Shown: piece by piece, positions 36,412 to 45,772 of the stretch | How the letters are laid out: each line of letters starts with the position of its first letter | Position numbering within the stretch: the first letter of the stretch is position 1 | Assembly (NCBI GenBank): GCA_963707835.1 | Contig: CAVPRI010000001.1 | Span: 1,240,001 to 1,304,000, forward strand | Direction of reading: 5' to 3' | Source: Bog-473 sp963707835 | GTDB taxonomy: Bacteria; Actinomycetota; Acidimicrobiia; Acidimicrobiales; RAAP-2 | DNA length: 64,000 nucleotides | The notes under the pieces: generated by a model | Told to the model about the DNA's origin: nothing | Seen by the model: only the letters and a program-made list of their open reading frames with translations | The model's database searches: none | Made by a program: the position numbers and the translations under genes

Positions 36412-36846
36412 TCAGTTGGCGACGTCGACCTTGGCGATGATGCGGGTCGGTGTGACGCGCACGACCATCTCCGGCGGGACGCCATTGCGCCGTCCGTACT
36501 CCTCGCCCCGATCCGATCCCATGTACCGCCCGGCGATGCGGGTGGCCCACGAGAGAAGCTCGACGCCATCAGAGGAGGTCGTTGCGGTCCCCGCGATCGT
36601 CACGAAGCTGAAGGGGGGACGTTCGTCGTCCCAGCACAACGAAACCCGGGCGTCGCGAAGTATGGCCTTGCCCTTGACGGTGTCGGCTGCCGTCATGAAT
36701 ACGATCTCGTCCCCATCGAGATCGACCCAGACGGGAGCCACATGCGGAGATCCGTCCGCTCTTACCACGGCGAGCTTCGCGGTGCGTGCGGGTGTCCCCG
36801 AGACGAACTCCTGCCACCACCCGTCCGGGGCATCCGTGTAACCCAT
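36412..36846 (-). CDS. PPOX-type (F420/FMN) oxidoreductase
   Basis: 144 residues with the split-barrel pattern of pyridoxamine-phosphate-oxidase-like proteins: RTAKLAVVRADGSPHVAPVWV, EIVFMTAADTVKGKAILRD, RVSLCWDDERPPFSFVTIAG and a final VVRVTPTRIIAKV. Actinobacterial members commonly use F420; the cofactor here cannot be fixed by eye. TACCAT 6 nt before the ATG indicates a leaderless mRNA. Confidence 0.85.
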   Translation of the reverse strand: MGYTDAPDGWWQEFVSGTPARTAKLAVVRADGSPHVAPVWVDLDGDEIVFMTAADTVKGKAILRDARVSLCWDDERPPFSFVTIAGTATTSSDGVELLSWATRIAGRYMGSDRGEEYGRRNGVPPEMVVRVTPTRIIAKVDVAN

Positions 36847-36852
36847 GGGCTC

Positions 36853-36858
36853 ATGGTA
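36853..36858 (-). promoter_or_regulatory. -10 box of the PPOX gene
   Basis: TACCAT on the minus strand, 6 nt before ATG 36846. Confidence 0.5.
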
Positions 36859-36946
36859 GCGACACCCTGGTCAGGCGCGTGATGGGTCAAGGCACTCGAG
36901 CAGGGGCTCGGTAAGTCGCGCGAGGCCACAACGGCCGGGAGGGGAG

Positions 36947-37921
36947 ATGACCGACTCAATGCCACCCACCCGTGGGCCCTCGCCCGCACCAGCCAGCATC
37001 AGCCCCGAAGCTCAGCGGTATCTGGAGGCTTCGGCATATGTGAGTCAGGCTCGGAGCCCCATTGATCTTGATGACGTCACCGGCTGGGAGACGTTCATCG
37101 CTGAGGGCGACGCGCAGCTGGCGCAGATGCTGCAGAGCCACTTGCCCCCAGACCTTGGACTCGACGAGAGCTCGTTCGAGATCGACGGGGTCACGACCTA
37201 TGTGTTTCGGCCCCAGCACATCGAGGAAGGCCACGGGGTCCCCGTGTATCTGGATATCCACGGCGGGGCGCTCATCATCGGGGCCGGCGAGGTCTGTCGG
37301 CTGATGAGCCGAGGGATGGCGTCAGTCCGGCCGATGATCACCTGGTCGGTGGACTACCGCATGCCCCCCAGACACCCCTACCCGGCATCGCTCGACGACT
37401 GTCTCGCCGTCTATGAACGGTTGCTCGAGGAACAACGTGCCGAGGACGTCTTCGTGGGCGGCGCCTCCGCCGGAGGGAACCTTGCCGCTGCGCTCCTCCT
37501 GAAGGCAAGAGACCAGGGCCTTCCCATGCCCGCTGGGCTCGTGCTGATCACGCCCGAAGTGGACCTGACCGAGTCGGGCGACACCTTCCGCACGCTGAAC
37601 GGCATCGACAGTGTCCTGCAGCCACTGATGAACACCAACCTGCTCTACGCCAATGGCGAGGATCTGGCCCATCCCTACCTCTCACCGCTCTTCGGTGACC
37701 TGACCGGCTTGCCACCCACCTTTTTGCAAGCCGGGACTCGAGACCTGTTCTTGTCCAACACGGTTCGCATGCATCGCGGCCTGCTGGCGGCCGGCGTCGA
37801 GGCTGAGCTCCACGTGTTCGAGGCCATGCCGCATGGCGGTTTCGGTGGGGGCACCCCAGAGGACATCGACCTCATGCAATCGACCCTGCGCTTTCTCGAG
37901 AGGCACCGGCGTAAGTCCTGA
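36947..37921 (+). CDS. Alpha/beta hydrolase, HSL family
   Basis: 324 residues. VYLDIHGGALIIG is the HGGG-type oxyanion motif (HGGA here), FVGGASAGGNLAAALLL is the Ser elbow, LQAGTRDLFLSN holds the Asp and AMPHGGFGG the His. The N-terminal ~65 residues form the cap region of the hormone-sensitive-lipase family. It likely hydrolyses small esters. It is followed 55 bp later by an SRPBCC gene on the same strand. Confidence 0.88.
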   Translation: MTDSMPPTRGPSPAPASISPEAQRYLEASAYVSQARSPIDLDDVTGWETFIAEGDAQLAQMLQSHLPPDLGLDESSFEIDGVTTYVFRPQHIEEGHGVPVYLDIHGGALIIGAGEVCRLMSRGMASVRPMITWSVDYRMPPRHPYPASLDDCLAVYERLLEEQRAEDVFVGGASAGGNLAAALLLKARDQGLPMPAGLVLITPEVDLTESGDTFRTLNGIDSVLQPLMNTNLLYANGEDLAHPYLSPLFGDLTGLPPTFLQAGTRDLFLSNTVRMHRGLLAAGVEAELHVFEAMPHGGFGGGTPEDIDLMQSTLRFLERHRRKS

Positions 37922-37976
37922 ACAGCACGCCACCTCGCCGGGTGGGCCATAATCGAGCAGCGAAGGGGGATGCGAA

Positions 37977-38459
37977 ATGGGTGCCAACGACGGCGTGGTG
38001 CACCGGGAGGTGTTGGAGCTACGGGCGACTCCTGCCCAGGTGCGGGAGTTCATCATGACCCCAGAGCGGATCCTCGACTACTTCACCGCGCCGATGGAGG
38101 CCGGCGTATTCGAGGACGGACGTTCCATCTGGTGCCGCGGCCGGATGGGCGTCTCGATGCTCGAGCGAGTCGAGGACGAGAGCAGCGATGACTGTGTGGT
38201 CATCTTGGTCACCATGGCCCTCGGGCTCGATCCTCCGTATACGCCCGAGGGCATCACGGCCGCGACGACCTTCACCATGGTGGAGGACTGGGCGCTCGCG
38301 ACAAACCCGGAGGGCACGACGCTCACCAAGTCATGGCGCGACGTCAAGGTCAAGACGCCATTGCCCTTCGCGCTCGAGGACGCCATCCGCGAGAGCGCAA
38401 AGGGCGAGAGCCACTTGCTGGTCGAGGGGTGGAACGAGGCGGCCCGAGCCCTCTCTTGA
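37977..38459 (+). CDS. SRPBCC-family protein
   Basis: 160 residues; AAGGGGGAT precedes the ATG. VVHREVLELRATPAQVREFIMTPERILDYF is the first strand and short-helix pair of the START/Bet v1-like fold; the chain ends in the long helix ALEDAIRESAKGESHLLVEGW. Ligand unknown. It may be cotranscribed with the preceding hydrolase. Confidence 0.75.
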   Translation: MGANDGVVHREVLELRATPAQVREFIMTPERILDYFTAPMEAGVFEDGRSIWCRGRMGVSMLERVEDESSDDCVVILVTMALGLDPPYTPEGITAATTFTMVEDWALATNPEGTTLTKSWRDVKVKTPLPFALEDAIRESAKGESHLLVEGWNEAARALS

Positions 38460-38694
38460 GCGCAGGTCGTGGCTCCGGCACTGCGGGAACCCGGTGTCGA
38501 TGCCGTCATCCGTGCCACCAGGCGCAACGCCGCCTGCCGGCCGTCGCACCATCGCTCCTACCGAGTCCGCCAGGTGGACGTAGGCGCGAGAGCACGGGCT
38601 GCGTGCGCGGCGTCCTGGTCGACGATCGCATCGTGGGGTCGTGGTCGGACCCGTGGATTCAACTGATGGGCGGTGATGGACGATGTAACAGGGC

Positions 38695-38829
38695 ATGAGT
38701 CCAGCGAAATACGCCTCGCAGCCCGAGGACCCGGGTCATGTCTCGGCCACCCTTTGGAAGGGCGCCGCGCTGACAGCCTGCGTCCTGGGCGGCTGCCTCG
38801 TGTTGATCGGGGTACTGGCGATCTTCTGA
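38695..38829 (+). CDS. 44-residue single-pass membrane protein
   Basis: ATG 38695 to TGA 38829: a short soluble head (SPAKYASQPEDPGHVSATLWK) and one C-terminal TM helix (ALTACVLGGCLVLIGVLAIF). The sharp division into a charged head and hydrophobic tail, with the helix ending at the stop, suggests a real tail-anchored small protein. The ribosome site is weak (CAGGG). Confidence 0.5.
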   Translation: MSPAKYASQPEDPGHVSATLWKGAALTACVLGGCLVLIGVLAIF

Positions 38830-38873
38830 GGTCGTTCGGCGTGCCGTCCACCGGGCCTGCCAGGGTGCTCAGC

Positions 38874-40001
38874 TCATGCCGGCTCCCATCTCCATCCGTT
38901 GCGGTCCTCGCAGGTGATCGATTCCCCATCGCCCGCCACCCCGGATACACCGTGATCGGAATTTCGACAGTCCTCGCCGGCCTCGTAGCAGCGACCGCCG
39001 TTCGTGAGCGGATGACAGGCGGCGGGTGCCGGGCTCGGTGGCGTCGTGGTCGGCACCGAGGGCGGCGGTGGGGCCACCGGTACCGTGGTGGGCACCGAGA
39101 ACGGGCCGCCGTAGCGCTGGGAGGTCGTGACCCAGTTCGTGGCGATGGCATCTTGCGCTGCCGCGAGAGGTATCTGACCCGAACAGAGCAGTTCGTGCAG
39201 CCTGTTCTCCAGGACGTCCTTGGAGTTCGCGGTCGAGGTGGCATTCGGGTTGTCGTTGGGTTCGACCCACAGGTTGGCTGCGTCGTTGGGGTCACCGCCA
39301 AGCTCCAGGGAGATCAAGTGGTCGTATTCGGCGGTGTGAAGTGGCCCCGAATAGCCATAGGCGCGAGCCGAGCCGATCTTCTCCGGAGCGGTCACGCTCT
39401 CGGGGGGCCGGATGGCCGAGGTGTACCCGGCCCGGCAGATCGTCGTGCCGAGGTCGGCTTGCGTCACTGCCGGGTTGGTCGCCCCGGGCGTGCAGCGAGG
39501 ATCGGGGAGGGGAAGTGGCCCCACGTAGGTGTAGTGGCACGATCCTGGCGCCGGTTGCGCTTGCACCGCATAGGTCGGCAACGGGCCCGGGCCGACCCGG
39601 ATTGCCGGTGTCACCGGCGTCTCGACAGTGGGCGAGGTCGTGGCAATCGGGACCGATGCCGTCGGATGGCCACAAGCTCGAGACAAGGATCCGGCATTCG
39701 GGTGCCGGCCGAGCGACATCGGCTTGCGCCCCGCCCGGAGCGCGTACGTCACCGCTCTCACGTCGACCAGGAGGACACCCGACGCCGTTGGACACGTTCC
39801 ACCGGATAACGACGGCGATCTCTTGCAAGCGACGATCTCGTCGTGGGTGACTGCAGCGTGACGGATCGCCGCGTTGGAGCAGCGGGCAACGGAAGCCGGG
39901 CTCGAGACCTTGGCCGCCCGGGGCGACGCCGATGCGGGAGATGCGGCCATGACCCCTGCCAGCGACAGCAGGAGAGCACCGCTGATGATCACGCGCCTCA
40001 T
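38874..40001 (-). CDS. Secreted HNH-like nuclease with Cys-rich C-terminus
   Basis: About 375 residues from ATG 40001 (GGAGGCGGAG upstream). Signal peptide RRVIISGALLLSLAGVMAA. A region with Cys residues and Thr/Pro stretches is followed by an HNH/DUF1524-like core (TAEYDHLISLELGGDPNDAANLWVEP) with the DH pair and the later Asn. A Pro-rich linker (VPVAPPPPSVPTT) leads to a terminal domain (CHPLTNGGRCYEAGEDC, ITCEDRNGWRW) like those ending other actinobacterial secreted nucleases. It probably cuts extracellular nucleic acid. No immunity gene is evident next to it. Confidence 0.7.
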   Translation of the reverse strand: MRRVIISGALLLSLAGVMAASPASASPRAAKVSSPASVARCSNAAIRHAAVTHDEIVACKRSPSLSGGTCPTASGVLLVDVRAVTYALRAGRKPMSLGRHPNAGSLSRACGHPTASVPIATTSPTVETPVTPAIRVGPGPLPTYAVQAQPAPGSCHYTYVGPLPLPDPRCTPGATNPAVTQADLGTTICRAGYTSAIRPPESVTAPEKIGSARAYGYSGPLHTAEYDHLISLELGGDPNDAANLWVEPNDNPNATSTANSKDVLENRLHELLCSGQIPLAAAQDAIATNWVTTSQRYGGPFSVPTTVPVAPPPPSVPTTTPPSPAPAACHPLTNGGRCYEAGEDCRNSDHGVSGVAGDGESITCEDRNGWRWEPA

Positions 40002-40137
40002 TCGCTCCGCCTCCAGGCCCACATCGGAATGCCGACCGGCATCGCCCGTCGCGGTCCAGGGGCAATGGTACCGAGGTGTCCGGGTTCGCCGGCCATGGCA
40101 AGCCCGGCGCGGACACGCAACGTGAGGAGCGCACATC

Positions 40138-40494
40138 GTGATCTCCGGCACCCATGTCATCGTCTTCAGCAATGATGCCCCGGCTGACCGGGCCTTTTTC
40201 CGGGACGTGCTCGGGTACCCGTCCGTGGACGCCGGTCAGGACTGGCTGATCTTCGCGCTGCCACCTGCCGAGGTGGCCGTGCACCCCACGGACGACCACC
40301 TGGGCCACGAGCTCTACCTCATGTGTGACGATCTCCATGCCGAGAGGGCCAGTCTGGCGGCCAAGGGTGTCCGGACCTCGGGGATCGAAGAGGCCAGGTG
40401 GGGCTCGGTGACGAAGATCCTGCTCCCCGGTGGAGGCGAGGTCGGTCTCTACCAACCGCGACATCCGACGGCGGTGCCCACACGCTCATCGTGA
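40138..40494 (+). CDS. VOC-family protein, 118 aa
   Basis: GTG 40138 follows GAGGAG with 8-nt spacing. THVIVFSNDAPADRAFFRDVLGY, AEVAVHPTDDHLGHELYLMCDDL and KILLPGGGEVGLYQP give the paired beta-alpha-beta units of glyoxalase/bleomycin-resistance proteins. A metal His at the start and Glu in GEVGLYQ are present. The substrate is unknown. Confidence 0.82.
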   Translation: MISGTHVIVFSNDAPADRAFFRDVLGYPSVDAGQDWLIFALPPAEVAVHPTDDHLGHELYLMCDDLHAERASLAAKGVRTSGIEEARWGSVTKILLPGGGEVGLYQPRHPTAVPTRSS

Positions 40495-40516
40495 CCTCCT
40501 GCCCCAGACCGACGCT

Positions 40517-41992
40517 CTACGAGTCGCTTCGCTCGAGGCCTCGGGGCGTACGGCGGAACGACTGCGCCACCTCGCTCTCGACGGCCGTGCCGGCGAAGGA
40601 GTCAGGGTTGAGCGACGCGTTGAGCTCCACCGAGTTGGTGAAGAGGAAGTCTCGGAGCTGCTCGTGATCGAGGATCCCGTGCTCGACCAGCTCGTAGGCC
40701 TCGGCGAGCGGCGAGTCGAAGACCGGGACGTCCCAATGCCCGATGTCCGATCCCATGATCGCCGGGAGTCGTGCGCCCAGCGGGGTGAGGCGAGTGTCGA
40801 ATGCGAGCCCTGCCAGGGGATCGTCCGCCTCGCAACCCCACGTGAACGCGCGACACCACTGATCGCAGATGTCCTCGACCGACGTGATCCCTGCTGCCCG
40901 CGAAGTCGTCGTAACGCTCGGAGGAGTTGCTCACCATGGCCGCCAGGGCGCGTACCGGGTATTTCGTGAGCCGCGGGTCACTCTCGGCGTACAGGGCGGC
41001 CAGGCGCTCCGCATCGAGGTTCGCCGGATCCAAGTGGTCGAGACCGCGTTCGCCGCGCTTCTGCCAGAAGCCGACCAGGCGCACATAGGCTCCACTCCTG
41101 CGGCCACCCCACCTTCGAGGACCGCGACACGCAGATCGGGGAACCCACGCGTCACACCTCCGAGAAAGAGTGACTTGGCAAAACCGAGGCCAGCCGCGGC
41201 GAAGTGCCCGACGCCGTTGAAGGTGAAGTTCGTCGCCGACTGGCGGTCATCGAAGCCCATGCCAGGGGAGTGCACGGCCAGTGGCAGCCCGAGCTGGATC
41301 GCCTTGGCCCATACCGGGTCGTAGTCGTATGCACTGTCCAGACCGAAGGTGTCTAGCCAGCCCCGGTGGCCGAACCCCGAGGGCCGGACGCGTTCGAGGT
41401 GGTCAGCCGCGAACCCCTCGCCCTGACGCGGTCGGCGCATCCAGCTCGGCACCAAGGCGACCTTTGCCCCGAGACTCTTGGCGTGCTCGAGGCCGGCGAC
41501 CGCCTCCTCGGGGTTGTGCATCGGCACCGCGGCGGCGACGGTGAATCGGTCGGAATAGGGGCGGTACTCACCGGCCAGGTACTCGTTGAAGAGGCGGCAG
41601 ACCGTCACCCGGTGGTCAGGGTCGTCGATCTGCAACAGCGGGAGCCCGAACGTCGGGCAGAGCACGGCGAAGTCGATGCCGGCCTCGCCCAGTCGCTCGT
41701 GGTATCGGGCGGGGGTCGTGACGGTGGCGAAATACTCGGCGTCGGTCGGGATGGTCCACGTGGCGGGGACGAGTCCCGAGGAGCGACGCTCGGACATGGG
41801 AATCGCTGGCTCGCGTTCGGCCGAACGGCGCTCCATGTTGAAGATGACCGCGTCCTCGACGATGTCGCCTCGTCGGTGGTCTCGGATGAAGTCGGCGAAT
41901 ACGGGGATCATCTCGATGATGTGGCCGTCTCCGTCGATCACGGGATGTCCCAGTGCGGCTCGGATGGCGGCCGATCGGGTGGGCTCGGTCAT
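40517..41992 (-). CDS. Amidohydrolase-2 family protein (two compensating frameshifts)
   Basis: About 490 residues. ATG 41992 (AGGAG upstream) opens the metal-dependent hydrolase barrel: HPVIDGDGHIIEMIPVFADFI (DGDGH ligands), HNPEEAVAGLEHAKSLGAKVALVP, PLAVHSPGMG and VAVLEGG. The frame breaks near 41089-41100, continues VRLVGFWQKRGERGLDHL, breaks again near 40887-40900 and returns to the first frame as ITSVEDICDQWCRAF. The late Asp is in IMGSDIGHWD. Members decarboxylate or hydrolyse aromatic and related acids. With both indels repaired the enzyme is full length. Confidence 0.82.
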
Positions 41993-42073
41993 GGCACTCC
42001 TCTCTCGTTACCCGAGGCCCGGCAGAGATGGACCGGTTCGCACAGGTGCTCGAGCGATCACGCGGTAACCCTT

Positions 42074-42739
42074 CTACGGGATGCTGAGGTCCTGAGCGGG
42101 GCGGCTGCGCTCGATGCGGCGCACGACGCGCTCGGCCGCAGCCGGGACGACCAGGAAGAGAAGCCACACATACCTGGCCAGGCCGGCGTCGGTCCAGGCC
42201 AGGACCATCGACAAGGCGACCACGGCGACAAGGAGCACGGCGCGGACGCGGCCGGCCAGCTCGTCGTGGGCGGTGCGGACCCCGTCGGCCACCAGGCCGC
42301 GGCGGGAGGCATACCAGAAAATCCACTGGGTGGTCAGGCTCAACGCCACGAGGTTGAGCCCAAAGAGTGTGATGGCGAGCGGGTTGGCTGCGTAGCTGCC
42401 GAGGAGGTCCGAGGTGAACGGCATCAGCGTCAGGGGCAGGAGGAAGCTGAAGTTCCGCCAGGCCAGACCCTCGCTGTGGCCCCGCATGCCGCGCAGTACC
42501 CGGTGGTGCACCAGCCAGAACTGGGCGATCACCACGAAGGAGACCAGGTAGCTCGTGAACTCCGCGCCATCGAGGTCGAGGGCGCGCCACAGCGATCCCG
42601 CTGAGTCGGGATTGGAGACCAGGGTGCGGGTCGGCACCTGCAGCTGCAGCACGAGCAGCGTCAAGGCGATGGCCACCACGCCGTCGGTCAGCGCGAGCAG
42701 GCGGTCGATGCCGGGGATGTTCGTATCCTCGTCGGCCAT
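42074..42739 (-). CDS. TMEM175/DUF1211-family channel-like membrane protein
   Basis: 221 residues with two repeats and about six TM helices. The first helix has RLLALTDGVVAIALTLLVLQL, where the family normally shows RxxxFSDxxxAIxxT; the Phe-Ser-Asp is Leu-Thr-Asp here. A later repeat has WLVHHRVLRGMRGH and LPLTLMPFTSDLLG. Bacterial TMEM175 proteins are potassium channels, but the filter change leaves selectivity open. It is divergent from the Kef-type antiporter, so both may concern ion balance. Confidence 0.8.
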   Translation of the reverse strand: MADEDTNIPGIDRLLALTDGVVAIALTLLVLQLQVPTRTLVSNPDSAGSLWRALDLDGAEFTSYLVSFVVIAQFWLVHHRVLRGMRGHSEGLAWRNFSFLLPLTLMPFTSDLLGSYAANPLAITLFGLNLVALSLTTQWIFWYASRRGLVADGVRTAHDELAGRVRAVLLVAVVALSMVLAWTDAGLARYVWLLFLVVPAAAERVVRRIERSRPAQDLSIP

Positions 42740-42973
42740 CGGGCAGAGCTTTGCAGACGGCTTGGGAAGACCGGGGAATCTCGGCCGGCCGCGCTCGCCC
42801 CCCCCGGGGTCGGCGGGATCCGCTCTCCCTCGATCGCGCAGTGCGAACATGACACACATGCAGACGGCGGGGCCACGGCGATCGACTGGCTGGCCTCCTG
42901 GCCGGTCGCCCAGACGTTCCTCTCGCTGGTCGTGTCCGGGACCCAGGGGTAGACGCTCGAGCGGGTCCAAGAG

Positions 42974-44239
42974 ATGTGGTCGGATCCCGCGCAGCTGGTC
43001 GAGGCCGTCTCGACCTGGGATCGAGGTGCCGTGATCTCCGAAGCCATCCCCTCCCTCGTGTTCATCGCCCTCGCCGCGGTGATGGCTCCGCTCATCGTCG
43101 AAGGCTTGCGCTCCTTCGTGCCGGTGCCCGAGGTGGTCATCCTCATCGTGCTCGGCATCCTGCTCGGTCCCAACGTGCTGCACCTGGTGCACCAGAACAC
43201 GATCATCACCGCCCTGTCGGACTTCGGCCTCACCTTCCTCATGTTCCTCGCCGGGATGGAGCTCGACGTGGTGACCATGCGCCAGGGCCACCTCGGGCGT
43301 GCCGTGGGCTCCTGGGGAGCCAGCCTGGTCGTGGCGCTGGCGGTCGGCGTGCTCCTGCACGGCACCGGCCTCGTTCTCGACTCGGTCGTGGTCGCGTTGT
43401 GCCTCACCACCACGGCACTGGGCACACTCCTGCCCATCCTGCGAGATGCCGGCGTGCTGCGTCGCGCCATCGGCCCCGTCGTGCTCTCGGTCGGGTCGGT
43501 CGGGGAGTTCGGACCGATCGTGGCGGTGGCCGTGCTGTTGACCAGCCGGGACGTGGGCCTGACCGTTCTGCTCCTGGTGGTGTTCGTCGTCGTCGCCGTG
43601 GCGGCCTCGCTGTTGGCCATGGAGGTGCGTCCGCCCCGCGCCCTCGCCCTGGTGCGACGGCACCTGCACTCGACGTCACAGCTCCCGGTCCGGATCTCGG
43701 TCCTGCTGGTCATCTTGCTGGTGGACCTGGCTCTGAAGCTGAGCCTCGACGTCCTGTTGGGAGCATTCGCCGCCGGCGTGGTGGTCCGCCTCTTCATCAC
43801 CGGCGACGACGCCCCGCAGGTGACGAGCAAGCTCGAGGCGATCGGGTTCGGTTTCCTCATCCCGATCTTCTTCATCGAGAGCGGTGTCAACTTCGACCTG
43901 CCCGCCCTGATCCACCAACCCAAGGTCCTGCTCCTCGTGCCGGTCTTCACTGCACTGTTCCTCGTCACGCGGGCCGTCCCGACATGGGCCTTCTTTCGTG
44001 CCGTGGTGACCCGGGCCGAGGCACGCGCCCTGGCCGTGCTCTCGGCCACCGGGCTCCCGCTGATCGTCGTCATCACGACGCTCGGCGTGGACGAGCACCG
44101 AATGCGACCTCGGAACGCGGCGGCCCTGGTGGCCGCCGGGATGGTCTCGGTCCTCGTGTACCCGCTGCTCGGCGTCAGGATGCTCGAACCCGCCCGTGGC
44201 CGGGCCGATTCGTTGCCGCCGCCGGGGACCACGCCCTAG
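42974..44239 (+). CDS. Kef/CPA2-type cation:proton antiporter
   Basis: 421 residues with 11-13 TM segments: PSLVFIALAAVMAPLIVEGL, EVVILIVLGILLGPNVLHLV, FGLTFLMFLAGMELD (the family's GLELD-type motif), LPILRDAGVL and ESGVNFDLPAL. No TrkA-N or other regulatory domain follows, so it is the membrane domain alone. It would exchange Na+ or K+ for protons. The start ATG has no clear ribosome site, and the 230 bp before it hold no other gene I can support. Confidence 0.88.
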   Translation: MWSDPAQLVEAVSTWDRGAVISEAIPSLVFIALAAVMAPLIVEGLRSFVPVPEVVILIVLGILLGPNVLHLVHQNTIITALSDFGLTFLMFLAGMELDVVTMRQGHLGRAVGSWGASLVVALAVGVLLHGTGLVLDSVVVALCLTTTALGTLLPILRDAGVLRRAIGPVVLSVGSVGEFGPIVAVAVLLTSRDVGLTVLLLVVFVVVAVAASLLAMEVRPPRALALVRRHLHSTSQLPVRISVLLVILLVDLALKLSLDVLLGAFAAGVVVRLFITGDDAPQVTSKLEAIGFGFLIPIFFIESGVNFDLPALIHQPKVLLLVPVFTALFLVTRAVPTWAFFRAVVTRAEARALAVLSATGLPLIVVITTLGVDEHRMRPRNAAALVAAGMVSVLVYPLLGVRMLEPARGRADSLPPPGTTP

Positions 44240-44289
44240 AGTCGCGGCGGCGACGGGCGCAGCGACCCTGAGGACGGAGGAGCACGAAG

Positions 44290-44340
44290 ATGACGAAGGG
44301 GTCCTCACAGGGCGGCGACAGGCTGCTTCCGGCGCGTTGA
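44290..44340 (+). other. Possible 16-codon leader ORF
   Basis: GGAGGAG lies 6 nt upstream of ATG 44290; the frame ends at TGA 44340, 37 bp before the aminotransferase ATG. The peptide (TKGSSQGGDRLLPAR) shows no amino-acid run of the kind used for attenuation. It may be a translated leader or chance. Confidence 0.3.
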
Positions 44341-44377
44341 CGCAGCGTCCACGGACGACGTCGAGGGAGTTCGCGGC

Positions 44378-45772
44378 ATGCCCTTCGACCTGACCAGGGT
44401 CCTCGAGGAGCGCAAGGGCGAGAACTTCTCGCTCTATTCGAGATATGTGAACCCCCAGCTGGCGCGGGTGCTCGGCACGCTCGAGTTCGATCGCTTCTAC
44501 GAGAAGGGTGAGGGTTGCTACCTGATCGACGATCAGGGTGAGCGGTATCTCGACCTGCTGTCGGGATTCGGCGTGTACGCCCTCGGCCGAAGCCACCCCG
44601 GTGTGGTGCGCGCGCTGCACCAGGCACTCGATGCGGACCTGCCCAACCTGGTGCAGATGGACTGCGCCCTGCTGGCCGGGGTGCTCGCCGAGCAACTGGT
44701 GGCCAGAGCGCACCCGGGCATCGAGCGGGTCTTCTTCACCAACTCGGGCGCCGAGGCCGTGGAGGGCGCGATCAAGTTCGCCCGCGCCGCCACGAAGCGC
44801 ACGCGCATCCTCTACTGCGACCACGCCTTCCACGGGCTGACCACGGGGGCTCTGGCCCTCAACGGGGGGCGCGAGTTCCGCCGTGGCTTCGGCCCGCTGC
44901 TCCCGGGCTGCGACATGATCCCCTTCGGTGATGTGGACGCCCTCGAACAGGAGCTACGCCGCGGCGACGTGGCGGCATTCGTCGCCGAACCGATCCAGGG
45001 GAAGGGCGTCAACATGGCGCCCGAGGGCTTCTGGCGTGACGCGCAGGAACTCTGTCGGCGCCACAAGGCCCTCATGGTCCTCGACGAGGTGCAGGCCGGG
45101 CTCGGGCGGTGCGGGACCTTCTTCTGTCACGAGCAGTTCGGCATCACACCCGACATCATCACCGTTTCGAAGGCGCTGTCGGGCGGGTTCGTGCCCGTGG
45201 GAGCCATGCTCAGCTCCGCCGCGGTCTCGGATGCCGTGTACAGCTCCATGGACCGCGCCGTCGTGCACTCCTCGACCTTCGGCACCAACCAGCTCGCCAT
45301 GGTTGCGGGGCTGGCCACCCTGGCCGCCTTCGACGACGAGGGCATCCTCGAGCGGGTCCAGCGCACGGGTGCGGCGTTCACCGATGCGCTCCAGCCGCTG
45401 GTCGAGCGTTACGAGTTCCTCCACGAGGTGCGTGGGCGGGGCCTCATGATCGGCCTCGTCTTCGGGCAGCCCACGACCCCCGCCCTGCGCCGACGTTTCC
45501 GCATGCTCGAGACGCTGCGTCCGGCGTTGTTCTCCCAGATGGTCGTCGTCCCGCTGTTCCACCGGCACCGCATCCTGACGCAGGTCGCGGCGGACAACGT
45601 GAACGTGGTGAAACTCCTTCCTCCACTGATCGCCGGCGACGAGGAGGTCGAGCTCTTCACCGCCGCGCTCGACGACGTCCTGGCCAGCGCCGAGCAGGGA
45701 TCGAGCCTGCTCTTCGAGTTCGGACGGACCATGGCCAAGGGGACCTGGGCGGTGCACCGGGCCAAGCGGTGA
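44378..45772 (+). CDS. Class-III PLP aminotransferase
   Basis: 464 residues: DQGERYLDLLSGFGVYALGRSHP, FFTNSGAEAVEGAIKFARAAT, CDHAFHGLTTGALAL, the Asp motif LMVLDEVQAGLGRCG, and the PLP Lys in ITVSKALSGGFVPVGAM. It transfers amino groups onto a carbonyl. The close link to an HpnA-like epimerase suggests HpnO-like aminohopanoid work, but ornithine- or acetylornithine-type activity is equally possible from sequence. Its stop overlaps the epimerase start by GTGA. Confidence 0.9.
   Translation: MPFDLTRVLEERKGENFSLYSRYVNPQLARVLGTLEFDRFYEKGEGCYLIDDQGERYLDLLSGFGVYALGRSHPGVVRALHQALDADLPNLVQMDCALLAGVLAEQLVARAHPGIERVFFTNSGAEAVEGAIKFARAATKRTRILYCDHAFHGLTTGALALNGGREFRRGFGPLLPGCDMIPFGDVDALEQELRRGDVAAFVAEPIQGKGVNMAPEGFWRDAQELCRRHKALMVLDEVQAGLGRCGTFFCHEQFGITPDIITVSKALSGGFVPVGAMLSSAAVSDAVYSSMDRAVVHSSTFGTNQLAMVAGLATLAAFDDEGILERVQRTGAAFTDALQPLVERYEFLHEVRGRGLMIGLVFGQPTTPALRRRFRMLETLRPALFSQMVVVPLFHRHRILTQVAADNVNVVKLLPPLIAGDEEVELFTAALDDVLASAEQGSSLLFEFGRTMAKGTWAVHRAKR

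Noticed and set aside
42688..44232. A 514-residue minus-strand frame opposite the Kef-type antiporter
   Set aside because: Composition is Arg/Thr/Ser-rich without structure; the plus strand encodes a clear 11-13-TM antiporter.
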